Below the pieces are notes generated by a model. It worked only from the letters and a program-made list of their open reading frames with translations, made no database searches and was not told where the DNA came from. A DNA stretch of 64,000 nt, taken from positions 5,844,284 to 5,908,283 of the forward strand of contig JAJEKV010000019.1 in the NCBI GenBank assembly GCA_021234155.1, written 5' to 3'. The first letter of the stretch is position 1. Each line of letters begins with the position of its first letter. The translations under genes were made by a program, and so were the position numbers. Source of the stretch: Isoetes taiwanensis (lineage: Eukaryota > Streptophyta > Lycopodiopsida > Isoetales > Isoetaceae). This document shows positions 10,131 to 20,030 of the stretch, piece after piece.

Positions 10131-10197
10131 GTCTCACACGTCGCGCCAGGACCGAAAACGAGATTCTCAAAATCGGTCTGGGCGCAACGTGTGAGAC
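10131..10197. repeat. Hairpin repeat, copy 3 (downstream of the H3-like gene)
   Basis: This copy is nearly identical to the unit at 8165 (one mismatch in 67 bp) and has the same GTCTCACACGT/ACGTGTGAGAC ends. It lies between the H3-like gene and the TATA box of the next gene. A loose extra 'gagtgagacctcat' follows near 10264. Confidence 0.85.
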
Positions 10198-10451
10198 CAT
10201 GGCCAAAAATGCCCAAAACAGCTCCAAATCAACCAAATAAGGGGTCAATTCTGCCTAACTCGACGAGTGAGACCTCATACCATTTCTTCACTAAATGATC
10301 TCCAAATTGTACAATAGGTTCAGTAGTTGTTCTTAGCATGCTCAAACCCTAGAAATAGTCTTCAAACTTGCAATTGCATCCCTTAATAGATCAGAATTGC
10401 CTAATCTCAGTAAATTCTAGGTCATCCAAAAATTAGGGTTTTCCCCAATTC

Positions 10452-10485
10452 TATAAATATGTTCCCCCATTTCTCATTTAGCACC
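10452..10485 (+). promoter_or_regulatory. Internal TATA promoter of the second accessory gene
   Basis: TATAAATA at 10452 is followed by a pyrimidine run and CTCATTTAG. The first good ATG (10575) lies 123 bp downstream, the same spacing as at the H3-like gene. Confidence 0.55.
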
Positions 10486-10574
10486 CTGCAAATTTGCTCT
10501 CCACTGCTTAGGCGATCTTCCAGCTCCCTGAGGCGCTTCTGCATCCGTCTGTTACTCCCTTCTTTGCTAAATCA

Positions 10575-11990
10575 ATGGCCACTGCTGACTTTGGGCGATG
10601 GTACAACGCCAGTACCCATGCTGCCGAGGCGGATGTCAACGACATCTTCCAAGTCTTTGGGAAAGAAATTGACATCCAAGCTACGCTAAATGCAACCCCA
10701 GCATATATATAGGCAAGTGCTAGCAGAGTTTCAGGCTAGGGTAGGACCCTCCCTTGTTCAGGTCCCCCCTTGCATAGGATATTTCGTTCCCCGGCCATCC
10801 CTTCAAGCAGCCTTGGGTGATGTTCCTAACATCGCCAAGTACTTAACCAACAAGGCGCAGAGACTGCCTGACTACATGGTCCTGACAGCCAATAGGACCA
10901 AGTATTTCTCTTACACCGCCGCCCTAGCCATCTTCTTATCCCACCGCGCCGAAAACCCGATCCCAACCCGATGGGGGCAACCTCTATCCCTCCGATGGAG
11001 GTGGACCCATAGCAGTGCAAGAGGAAGAGCAGATGCTTTTGCAGTATCAACAGGAACAAGAGGCAAGAGAAGGAGAAGAGGGGTCGGACGACGAGGAATA
11101 CACGGAGCTCGACTCAGACGAAGAATGGCGCCAAGCGAGAGCCGATCAACTTCGAAATGAGCCGGCGGGGGGCATCGAGTGGCTCCCCCCTCGGGCTAGG
11201 CATCACAAGCCTAGCCCCTATCATCATCAACGGAGAGGAGTATCTACTCCTCAAATGACATCCGTAACCTTCCCCAATGCGAGGAGAGGGAGCTCAGTTG
11301 GACGAATCTGCTCCACCAACCTGCGGGTAATCGACATGGACGACTTCATCGTCCGGGAGCCTCGACTTTCCGCTTCAAGTGAGGGAAGCCGACACCTACA
11401 CGTAAGCGACTTCCGACATCCAAGCCTACAACAAAGATCGTGCAAATGATGGACGAAGCGAGTCGCCAACGGAGGAGGAGTTCCTCGCCCTCCAAGAACA
11501 GATGGGGATCCGTGGGAAGACCACGAGCATCCTAATGCCCAGGCCTTCATCACCACCCCCGGCAAGAGGAGAAGGAATCGACCTCAGGAGGGTCGACCGC
11601 ACAATTGAAGACTACCGGGAGCTCACACGAGAGATAGAGGTCGACGAAAGTATGCAAAGGCTTACATAGAGCCGAGGTCAAACAAGCGGGGAAGCTTCAA
11701 ATGACACACAACGACAATTCGCTCGCCAGGTACTACTTGCCGCTGCTGCTGGATGGGAGAGTAGCGGTAATACACCGCAAGTTCAGTCCCAGAGGGGAGG
11801 AAGGGGTATTCATGCTGATTGCACTCTCGGGCTTCGGCAGGCATGCTCGTATAGCGGCAAATGTCGACTATGCTGTCTTGGTCAAGAGAGCAATGGCACT
11901 CGACCTCTTCGACTTCGCCATACCCCATCGACGCCGGCGAGATTAGCGGATCATGGCCCTTACATCCGAATCGCTGGTAGAAGACTTGGT
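10575..11990 (+). pseudogene. Second accessory gene of element 1, function unknown
   Basis: From ATG 10575 the product begins MATADFGRWYNASTHAAEAD and continues for about 45 codons. It shifts frame into a segment with GYFVPRPSLQAALGDVPNIA (from about 10690), then into an acidic Glu/Gln-rich stretch (from 11015; EEEQMLLQYQQEQEAREGEE), and later into GRVAVIHRKFSPRGEEG (from 11701). At least three frameshifts are needed to join them. I do not recognise the family; it is not an obvious gag. The acidic middle resembles the H3 linker in composition only. The separate TATA box and the position before gag mark it as a second cargo gene or a diverged gag N-terminus. Confidence 0.5.
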
Positions 11991-12159
11991 GAGAGCCTTA
12001 CAGGGAGGCTCGTCGGCAAGCATCATCGTGAACTTGGGTCACTTCGGTAGGGACGGCCCAAGTTAAGAAGTTTCTTGAAGACAACCCGCCTTTACCTACG
12101 ATTTCAAGACTAGTTAGACTCTTGGTCCCTTTAGACTCTTTTTGTACTAAAATATTATA

Positions 12160-12172
12160 TGATATATAAATA
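12160..12172 (+). promoter_or_regulatory. Possible TATA box ahead of gag
   Basis: GATATATAAATAC lies about 230 bp before the gag-like ATG at 12395. It lacks the CTCATTT motif of the other internal promoters, so this call is weak. Confidence 0.25.
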
Positions 12173-12394
12173 CAATTCTGTTGCACTTTAAATGTTTTGT
12201 TGATGTATTTTTGCCCCACAATTATACCAACAAACATAAACAATGCAAGAGAACAAAGGAAACTAACCATATAGCCATGAATCACTTGTGGATGCAGCTA
12301 GAGGCCTAAAGCCAGGGGAACAAGCTAAAATCGAGACCTTATAGAAGAACGGACCCGCCTGACCACCCCCAAAGAAGGAACCCGCTTTGAAGAT

Positions 12395-13364
12395 ATGGAA
12401 CCCGTGACCCCAGAGGAGGAGATATCCCAGATGAGGACGGACCTTGAGCAGATAAAGGCCTTGCTGTCCGCGCAAGCAGGAGCAGGTTCGGTGGGCAATG
12501 CTCAATTGCCACAAGCATCAGCTCGGAGAGCAGGAAGGGACAAAAAGAGGAGCAAGAGAAGGAGATCCTCTAGTCCGGAATCCTCCGACTCAAGTTCAGA
12601 CTCAGACCCCGACTCCGAGGAAGAAGAAGACCAGACCCGGGACCGATCAGATGCAAGGCAAAGGAACACCAAGAGGGAAGGCGGAGAGGAACACCCCGGA
12701 TGGACGACAAAGAGACACGGGGCCTCGACTACCGAAAGAAGGTAGATTCCGCGACCGGGCAATGTATGGAAGGCCCGGAGTCGGAAATCAGCTTCGGGGA
12801 GAACAGTCGATTGGAAGCAGAGGCATGGCTGGGACGAAATGAGTGAGTACTTGCGGCAATGCTTATGGCATGAAGGATAAAGACAAAGGAAGAGTGGCAA
12901 CAAACCAACTTGAAAGGAGCCGCACGATTTGGTGGAAGGGCTATGCAAAGGCACATGGCTTAAGCAGGATGCTTGTAAGTTCGTGAAGTTTGCAAAAGCC
13001 TTCAAGCGCCATTACGTCCCAAAGGGAACATAAGTCCAGCATGATGCAGCAGTTCTATAGGCTCCAATAGGGAAACAAATCAGTCCCGTAAATATACAGA
13101 GGAATTCATGAGGCTAAGGTCAGATGTACCAAAGTTGGGAGAGAAGCATGCGGTTGAAAATTATATTGAGGGGTCAATGAGGAGATCCGCTTTGTGAGGG
13201 CAATAAACCCTAAGACAAGATCGTCGAGCGAGTCCAAGGCTATAAGCTTGCGCGGGTCGGGACCTCGTAATAGCCGGGCGTAAGCAGCGATTTTCGGGAT
13301 AAAGGCAAGGCAACAGGAAGCTATAGCCCTAGGGCAGCCAGTCCAGATCCAGCTAGAGCCTCGC
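12395..13364 (+). pseudogene. Ty3/gypsy gag, degenerate
   Basis: From ATG 12395 the product has an N-terminal segment (EEEISQMRTDLEQIKALLSA) followed by a Lys/Arg-Ser-acidic low-complexity region. Across several frameshifts it then gives the capsid-like matches FAKAFKRHYVP, EEFMRL and a 'vpklgekhave'-type segment typical of plant gypsy gag. A zinc-knuckle-like Cys cluster lies just downstream in the next frame (about 13450-13580) but is not a clean CCHC. Multiple indels make this copy non-functional. Confidence 0.7.
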
Positions 13365-15083
13365 ATGGGGGCAACCAAGGGAAACAGCAGGAGAAGAAGC
13401 AGGTGTCCTTCAAGGACAAGCAGGAGGGGTCAAACTACTCCAAAGCAGTGCGATCCTTTTTGCGTGCAATGCCCAAGGAAAAGAGAGACAGAGTGCATAG
13501 AAAAGCGGCTTTGCCCAGGTGCTTCCACCAAAGCCACGGGCGACAAAACGCCCCTACGCCATGAGTGCAAAGCACTAGCGGAGTTGGGAGATTGGGACGC
13601 TCTGTCTGACGACGACGGCGAAGAAGCCCGCGACTACATTCAGGGTGAGTGCCATATCTTTGCCGCAATAGATACAGAGCAAGCAGAAAGCCAGTATAAG
13701 GTAATTTCCACAGTAGGGAAGGCCAAGACCAAGTCTTTCATAGTCTTGATAGACTCAGGAAGTAGCCATAACTTTGCATCCCCCAGAATGGTTCAAATGT
13801 TGAAGTTGAAACCATTGAAGTCAAAGCCAAGGCCCGTCGTCTTAGCAAGTGGTGCGGTAAGGCAGACGGCAGGCAAGAGAATTAACTTCGACATCGACTT
13901 GCCAGGGATTAATATCCAGATGGGGGCAGAAGTAATGGGCATTGGCAAGTATGACTTGATCATAGGAATGGAGTACCTTGGACCAGCAGGGGCCATTATC
14001 GATTGTGGAAAGCGGAAGGTGACCTTCCCAACACCCGACGGCAAGATCATTGAGATAACAGGTAAGGAAGTTGTTCCCATCATGCAGTGTATGTCTTCTA
14101 AACAGCTGTTCAAGTGCATCAAGAGTGAGCAAGTGGCATACATCTTCAAGCTTGAGATTAGTGAGCCGGAATCGGAAGGAAGCAAAGAAGACAAAGTGCT
14201 CAGCAAGTTACCGAAGCAAATAGCTAAGCTAATCACGGAGTTCCATGATCTCTTTCCAGATGAGATCAAGCAGCTTCCTCCCTATAGGGGAGTCGAGTGC
14301 GAGATAGCACTCGAACCGGGAACAAAGCCAACAAGCAAGACTCCATATAGAATGACAACGCAGGAGTTGTCGGAGCTAAAGAAGCAGTTGCAGGAGCTGC
14401 TTGACCTAGGTTTCATTAGACCTAGTGTCTCGCCATTTGGAGCGCCCATTCTCTTTGTAAAGAAGAAGGATGGCAGTTTAAGGATGTGCATAGACTACAG
14501 ACAGTTGAACAAGCACACCATTAAGAACAAGTATGCGCTCCCCAGATCAGATGACTTGATGGATCAGCTACAAGGAGCAAGAATCTTCTTCAAAATCGAC
14601 TTAAGGTCAGGCTATCATCAGATCAGGATAAAGGAGGAAGATATCCATAAGACCGCCTTCAGAACGCGGTATGGGCACTATGAGTTCACGGTAATGCCTT
14701 TCGGCTTATCGAATGCCCCCGCGACGTTCATGAGACTCATGAACGACATCTTCAGGGAGTTTTTAGACACCTTTGTGATTGTTTTCTTTGATGACATTTT
14801 GGTGTATAGCAGATCCCTTGAAGAGCATGTACAACACTTGAGAAGAGTGCTGGAGAAGTTGAAGAGGCACCAGTTGTACGCCAAGTTGTCGAAGTGCCAC
14901 TTCGCAACAGAGAAGGTGGAGTATCTAGGTCATGTGATCTCAGCAGAAGGCATCTCGACGGATCCTGCAAAGATTGAAGCCGTCATTCAGTGGCCGGCGC
15001 CGAAGAATGTGCATGAAGTCAGAAGTTTTCTCGGCCTAGCAGGGTACTACAGGAAGTTCGTGAAGAACTTTGCCAAGATATAG
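13365..15083 (+). CDS. Gypsy pol: aspartic protease and reverse transcriptase
   Basis: This 572-codon frame holds the end of gag with a Cys-rich segment, then an aspartic protease with the active site IDSGSSHNF (about codon 128) and a second-half motif LIIGMEYL. The reverse transcriptase follows from about codon 280, with [43 protein letters not shown] and the catalytic FFDDILVYS. The usual first residue of that box is Tyr; here it is Phe, and the two catalytic Asp residues are present. The frame stops at TAG 15081 after [13 protein letters not shown], inside the RT connection. The ATG at 13365 is only the first in frame and not necessarily a native start. Confidence 0.93.
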   Translation: MGATKGNSRRRSRCPSRTSRRGQTTPKQCDPFCVQCPRKRETECIEKRLCPGASTKATGDKTPLRHECKALAELGDWDALSDDDGEEARDYIQGECHIFAAIDTEQAESQYKVISTVGKAKTKSFIVLIDSGSSHNFASPRMVQMLKLKPLKSKPRPVVLASGAVRQTAGKRINFDIDLPGINIQMGAEVMGIGKYDLIIGMEYLGPAGAIIDCGKRKVTFPTPDGKIIEITGKEVVPIMQCMSSKQLFKCIKSEQVAYIFKLEISEPESEGSKEDKVLSKLPKQIAKLITEFHDLFPDEIKQLPPYRGVECEIALEPGTKPTSKTPYRMTTQELSELKKQLQELLDLGFIRPSVSPFGAPILFVKKKDGSLRMCIDYRQLNKHTIKNKYALPRSDDLMDQLQGARIFFKIDLRSGYHQIRIKEEDIHKTAFRTRYGHYEFTVMPFGLSNAPATFMRLMNDIFREFLDTFVIVFFDDILVYSRSLEEHVQHLRRVLEKLKRHQLYAKLSKCHFATEKVEYLGHVISAEGISTDPAKIEAVIQWPAPKNVHEVRSFLGLAGYYRKFVKNFAKI

Positions 15084-15838
15084 CGGCCCGGAATAACAGA
15101 CTTGACGAGGGCGGAGAAAGTGAAAGATTGGGCAGAGCATTGGCACAAGAAAGCCCAAGCAGGGTTTGAATTGTTGAAGGAAGCTTTAACAACCGCCCCA
15201 GTCTTAACCCTGCCGGACCCGGAGAAAGACAAGCTTGTAGCGACAGACGCGAGTAAGATATAGCTACAAAAGTGCTTTATGCAAGAAGAGCTGTGGTAGC
15301 GTATGATTCCAGGAAGATGAACGACGCCGAAACACGCTACCCCACGCATGATCAGGAATTGCTTGCGGTTGTCAGGGCGCTAAGAATTTGGAGGCACTAC
15401 CTTTTGGGAAGGAAGTTCCAGTTGGATACAGACCACCAGAGCCTCCAATATGTATTCACACAACCACACCTCAACCTGAGGCAGAGAAGGTGGATGGAGT
15501 TCCTGGAAGAGTATGACTTTGATATAGTCTACAAGCCAGGGAAGCTCAATGTGGTAGCGGACGCGCTTTCAAGGCATCCCCTGACAACTAGAGTGCATTG
15601 CAATGCAATTTCGACCCTCTCCAGCGACTTTGGTAAGAAGATTGAAGATTCCTTGCCAACGGATGTGGATTTCAGGGAAGTATGGGCAAGCCTATCTAAG
15701 GAGGCTAGAACAGATAAGGAGCGGGAAGCCTTTAAACATTATAAGAAGGAAGGCAACCTGTTGTACCATAAGAACAAGTTGTGCGTACCCGAATCATCAG
15801 GTGTAAGGAAATTGATCCTCCACGACACGCTGCAATGA
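15084..15838 (+). pseudogene. Gypsy pol: RNase H and start of integrase, interrupted
   Basis: After the stop, the frame continues through LTRAEKVKDWAEHW and LVATDASK, with the RNase H Asp, to a second TAG at about 15260. After a small deletion, the frame from 15272 resumes with SRKMNDAETRYPTHDQELLA and LDTDHQSLQYVF and runs to ADALSRHP. The segment lost around 15260-15280 normally includes the Gly/Val-rich strand of RNase H. The end enters the integrase HHCC zinc finger (LILHDTL), where the frame breaks again. Confidence 0.85.
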
Positions 15839-15863
15839 CCCAATAGCTGGCCACGCGGGATTC

Positions 15864-16916
15864 ATGAAAACATATTTCAAAGTGCGTAGCAGCTATTATT
15901 GGCCAGGAATGAAGAAGCAGGTAGCTCGCTACATCAAGGAATGCCAGCTATGTCAGCAGACGAAGGCAGAGCAGCTTCGAATTCCAGGAGCTTTAGAGCC
16001 ATTAGCGGTGCCAAACGCTAAGTGGGAGGTGATTAGCATGGATTTCATTACAGGACTCCCAAGGACCGTAAGAGGGAAAGATGCTTTGATGGTAGTAGTC
16101 GACAAGTTGTCGAAAATGGCACATTTTGTGCCTTGCAAGACCACAGATACATCTATGGATACAGCAAAGCTCTTCACCAAAGAGATCTTCAGGCTTCATG
16201 GCATGCCAAGGGAGATTATCTCCGACAGGGATCCGAAGTTCATGAGCGCCTTTTGGCAAGACCTCTTTGCGACAATCCAGACGAAGCTATCCATGAGCAC
16301 GGCATATCATCCTCAGACGGATGGCCAAACGGAGCGGACCAACAGGATCTTAGAAGACATGCTACGAAACTATGTCTGGAATAAGCAAAGTATGTGGGAA
16401 GAATTTATTCACTTGGTGGAGTTTGCATACAATAGCACCAAGCAGGAATCATCCCAAATGTCGCCATTTATGATCAATTATGGCTATCAGTGCCTAACTC
16501 CAGACACTTGGCACACCAAGGTGGAAGTTTCGCAGCAGATGTTGGCCGATATGCAGCAGCTTGTGGAAGAAGTTCGAGGGTATCTGCTAGCAGCAAGAAG
16601 TCGACAAAAGAGCATCGCCGACAAGCATCGAACGGTAAGAGAGTTCAAAGTTGGAGACGATGTTTGGCTCAAGATCAAGGTGAAGCAGGCGAAGCTCAGG
16701 ATCGGGAATTGCAAGAAGCTTGCTCCAAGGTGGGCTGGACCTTTCAGAATAGTCAAGAGAGTAGGTAATCAATCCTACAAGCTAGACTTGCCAGCACACC
16801 TAAAGATTCATAAGGTCTTCCACGTAAGTTTGTTGAAGAAGCATACTCCAAATCCGCATCGAAGTCTTGGACACTCCAACGATGTTGGAAATGACGGAGG
16901 AGCAAAATGGAAATAG
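15864..16916 (+). CDS. Gypsy integrase
   Basis: The 350-codon frame begins inside the zinc finger (YYWPGMKKQ, CQLCQQTK). The catalytic triad is the Asp in ISMDFITGLP, the Asp in IISDRDPKFMS and the Glu in TDGQTERTNR. The C-terminal part has the GPF-type module (RWAGPFRIVKRVG) followed by LPAHLKIHKVFHVSLLKKH, as usual in chromoviruses. The frame shifts just before the chromodomain. The first three codons are not a native start. Confidence 0.93.
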   Translation: MKTYFKVRSSYYWPGMKKQVARYIKECQLCQQTKAEQLRIPGALEPLAVPNAKWEVISMDFITGLPRTVRGKDALMVVVDKLSKMAHFVPCKTTDTSMDTAKLFTKEIFRLHGMPREIISDRDPKFMSAFWQDLFATIQTKLSMSTAYHPQTDGQTERTNRILEDMLRNYVWNKQSMWEEFIHLVEFAYNSTKQESSQMSPFMINYGYQCLTPDTWHTKVEVSQQMLADMQQLVEEVRGYLLAARSRQKSIADKHRTVREFKVGDDVWLKIKVKQAKLRIGNCKKLAPRWAGPFRIVKRVGNQSYKLDLPAHLKIHKVFHVSLLKKHTPNPHRSLGHSNDVGNDGGAKWK

Positions 16917-17124
16917 TTCGAAATTGATTCTTGATAAAGCCTTCAAGAAAACGAGGAGATCGAAATTCCTCCAAGATTTGGTCAAGTGGAAACACTTACC
17001 GGTGGAAGACGCGACGTGGGTACTTAAGAAAGATTTAGTAAAAGCAAAGATCCACAGTTTATGGAGCAATGGGACGGCAAGGTCATCTCCGAAGAAATCG
17101 GCTCAGGCATGTCGATTTGTGTAG
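16867..17124 (+). CDS. Integrase C-terminal chromodomain
   Basis: This frame overlaps the integrase end in another register, so a frameshift near 16860 separates them in this copy. It contains ILDKAFKKTRRSKFLQDLVK and then WKHLPVEDATWV, the chromodomain core with the aromatic-rich WK...ATW motif of plant chromoviruses. The normal role is to tether the integrase to methylated histone tails, typically H3K9me, and so direct insertion into heterochromatin. Its presence beside an H3-like gene in the same element is the striking context. Confidence 0.88.
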   Translation: MDTPTMLEMTEEQNGNSSKLILDKAFKKTRRSKFLQDLVKWKHLPVEDATWVLKKDLVKAKIHSLWSNGTARSSPKKSAQACRFV

Positions 17125-17908
17125 GTTAATTCTTGTGTAATTAAGATTAATCTACGCATGCAACCTATGCTTAGTATGGGTCGCATGCGTTGTTACCGAT
17201 GATGGGACCACTACGGTGATCTCTAGGGCGTGGTGTAATGTCAATGTAGGCATGACCGCCTTTCCGCTTGGGCGAGTGGAAGGTAGATTAGAAAGTCTAC
17301 TTCTGTCCCACGGAAGTAGACGACCTCGAGAGAAAGGAGGTCATGAAGGAATGCACTGATAGGAAAAGCACCTCTAGCCCCATATATGCTTTGATAGGAG
17401 GAATCAGGCCTTCACGCCCCATATACGGGAAGGACCTATCCTCCACGCTGGGCAACTAGGGTGTAGGCATGAGCGGCATATAGGCATATAGGCGCTGTCT
17501 CCACGGCCATAATGGAAGATTCATCCTCTTCCTACGCCGGGAGATTAGCCATGCATCCATGTAGATAGATGGGGTGGTCACCATATAACCAATTTGCAGC
17601 ACAAATTTTGTTGGAATGTGTTGCAAGGAATGAAGAGTACCTCGGACGTTAATTTTAATTTTGATAAACTTAATTGTCATGTTAAGTGAATTATTGAGTA
17701 ACCTGTTTTAATGATGTTATGAATTGATAAGTTATTTCATAATATAATGGTGTGATAATGTCCTAAAAATATTACCTTAAGGTAATCTTAATAAATGTGT
17801 AAATACTATAGTAGCTATCGTATGTATCAGGTTGATTGCAGGTTAGGATGATCCCAAGGTGGGGAGACCCACGATGCTGCGGACAGCATCATTTCAAGGT
17901 GGGGAGAA
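17125..17908 (+). other. 3' noncoding spacer and polypurine tract of element 1
   Basis: No coding frame is seen over 784 bp. The sequence has short repeated blocks built on 'ccccatatatgc/ccccatatacgg'. A polypurine tract AAGGTGGGGAGAA (17896-17908) abuts the 3' LTR; a second copy of its first part (aaggtggggaga) occurs about 40 bp upstream, so the tract is partly duplicated. Confidence 0.75.
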
Positions 17909-19581
17909 TGTGACGTTCGGGGACAAATATACGGTCCCGGGATCGTATATCGCATCGCCCTGCCACGCCGCATTACCGCCACTCGACCGACGCGGTAATG
18001 CTAACGTGTAGCCAGGTGGGTAGCCCTCGGGGCAACTTGCCAGAAATATGTGCAACTATTAATGTGCACATTTTCCAATGTACACATTAATGTGGGCACA
18101 CATTTCCAAGTGGACACTTCATGCCAAGTGGGCCACACCCATAGGTGCAATTAATGTGCACATTTTCCAATGTACACATTAATGTGGGCACACATTTCCA
18201 TGTGGGCACCTTTGGCCACCTAGCCCTTAAAGGCAAAGTGGGCCCATTTCCAATTATCCCACATGCCCAAAGGGGATAATTGGAAACCCTAGCCAACCCC
18301 CTTGTCTATATAGAGTAGGAAACCCTAACTTGCCCAATTTCGATTTTAGGGCTTTAGAACTCTGTTTTGGCTGCCTCAACAGCCAAAACCGCATCCCAGA
18401 CTCTGCCTAGGAGAATTGCATCCTTAGTTTCCCTTGATTCGAGCGTTTCAGCAGGATGGTCGAGCTCAGGTCAGGAGGAGCCCCTCAAGGATCAGGTATT
18501 TAGCCAATTAGATAGTCTAAACCCTATTTCAGTCATCAAATCAGGGGTTAGCCTCTTAGATTGCCCATAGCAGCTCTCTAGATCTCTAGATAGCAGATTC
18601 TAACTAAAGAACCTAACTCTATGTTGTAGATTAGATCTAGTTCTTTAGTTCTCTGTGAAGTATATGGATGATGTATCTCTATGAACTCCTTGTATTGGGA
18701 AGGGGGGTAGAGACCTAAAGCTTTGTAGTGATGCTCCTAGAGTAGCCTCTCTAGCACACCAGAGATTCGCCTGGCACAAGAGCCACACCGGGATGTGGGT
18801 GAAGGGGCCGACCGGGCGAGAAGGAGGTTCATGTCCCGACTCTCGAATCCATCCCTCCGGTGTGTAAAGCCTACCGGGGGATCATTGTGACTAGGTCCAA
18901 TGGCTTGCCACCGCGTGTGGGCAAGGCATGGGCTCGACACCCCGTGAAGTGGTGTTCACTTTCCGATGGGTTGGGTTCAAATCACCCGCAAAGGCCCTCT
19001 AGTCACCTTGAGTCAGATGTAGATCTTTGGAGGGAGTGATCCCTACCGCGCCCCATCGAACCGGGAGGATGAGCCCGTGAGTAGCCCTTTGGCTATGCAT
19101 CCGGCGCGGCTCTGATCAGTCCCCGACACTTTTCGCACCACTCCGCCAAAGTGTGCAATGTGAGGGGCGGATGGAGTGGACAACCCTAAGCCATGTTCAT
19201 ATGCCGCCCAAATCCATTGCCATGAATTGCATGCGTAATGAACTCGAGACCCAAGCCGCCGATCATCCCTTTGAGTCCGAGCCTTGGGTAGGATTCCCTA
19301 TGTGATGTGCCGATCTTTGTCTATGCAGACATGTGGAGGACCATCCTTCGTGATGGTCATATGATGTTGATGTATGTGCTAATGACATATATGTTTACGC
19401 CTCGCAGCCTAGGTAGGCCCCGAGGGAGACGGGTGCAATGACCCTTCCACTCTTCCCACTCGGAACCCGGGCCACTTCTGCGTGTCATGTGGAGGGCCCT
19501 GTATTAGCATGGAGCTGGTATGGGGGATGAACTCCTGTTTGTATACGGTGAGGGCACCGTATACGAGTAGGGGACGTCACA
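17909..19581 (+). repeat. 3' LTR of element 1
   Basis: This 1673-bp LTR has TGTGACGTT/GACGTCACA ends and lacks the MITE found in the 5' LTR. TATATAG occurs near 18306. It is followed by ATGGG, a 4-of-5 match to the TTGGG before the 5' LTR. Confidence 0.9.
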
Positions 19582-20030
19582 ATGGGCAACCCCCGTCCAG
19601 GCTCAAAACCCACTGACTATCATTGGATGATGTAAGTCCACAGAGTGGACAAAAAAAGAAAAAAAAAACATCGCGATCGTGGTCTAGTGGTCAGGCCATT
19701 GGTCATGGGCGACCCCCACCCAGGCTCAAAACCCACTGACACGCAGCGGGTGGTGCAGAATAAAGAATGGATAAGAAATTCCACTGCGGTTGTTGTCTAG
19801 TGGTCAGGCCATTGGTAATGGGCGACCCCCACCCAGGCTCAAAATCCACTGACTCCCACCGAGTGGTAGAAGAGGAAAGACACGGAAAAAAAAGGAGTTA
19901 AAAGAATATAAAACATAATGAAGTTGGCGAAGTGATGGTCTCATGGTACTTGAAATAACACCCATCTATCATACGGGCACGAGATCATATGGCAACAGTG
20001 TGGGTCCAATTCCCACATGTGCTTGAGTTA
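19582..20030 (+). repeat. Array of tRNA-like SINE heads
   Basis: Three blocks share 'ggcgacccccacccaggctcaaa' with the end 'cactgac'. The second (about 19674) and third (about 19790) begin with a Pol III A-box-like TGGTCTAGTGG or TTGTCTAGTGG, as in tRNA-Glu/Asp-derived heads, and have a diverged B box (GGCTCAAAACC). A different tRNA-like block follows at about 19925-20020, with a TGGTCTCATGG A-box candidate and a perfect T-arm (GTGGG, loop TCCAATT, CCCAC) at 20000-20016. None folds as an intact tRNA by eye, so these are probably SINE remnants. Confidence 0.5.

Larger units (their letters stand above)
5983..19581 (+). mobile_element. Ty3/gypsy chromovirus carrying a histone H3-like gene (element 1)
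   Basis: The element has 5' and 3' LTRs that start TGTGACG and end CGTCACA, a degenerate tRNA-Met-type PBS, a polypurine tract, and the gypsy order protease, RT, RNase H, integrase, chromodomain. At about 13.6 kb it is long for a chromovirus. The extra length lies between PBS and gag, where an H3-like gene and a second gene of unknown type sit behind their own TATA boxes. Several frames carry frameshifts or stops, so this copy is probably not autonomous. The bases flanking the LTRs (TTGGG and ATGGG) match at 4 of 5 positions, and the host sequence on the left does not resume on the right. Confidence 0.93.

Noticed and set aside
19674-20020. Functional tRNA genes
   Set aside because: A-box-like and T-arm-like motifs are present, but no complete acceptor stem or anticodon arm can be drawn; SINE-like relics are more likely.
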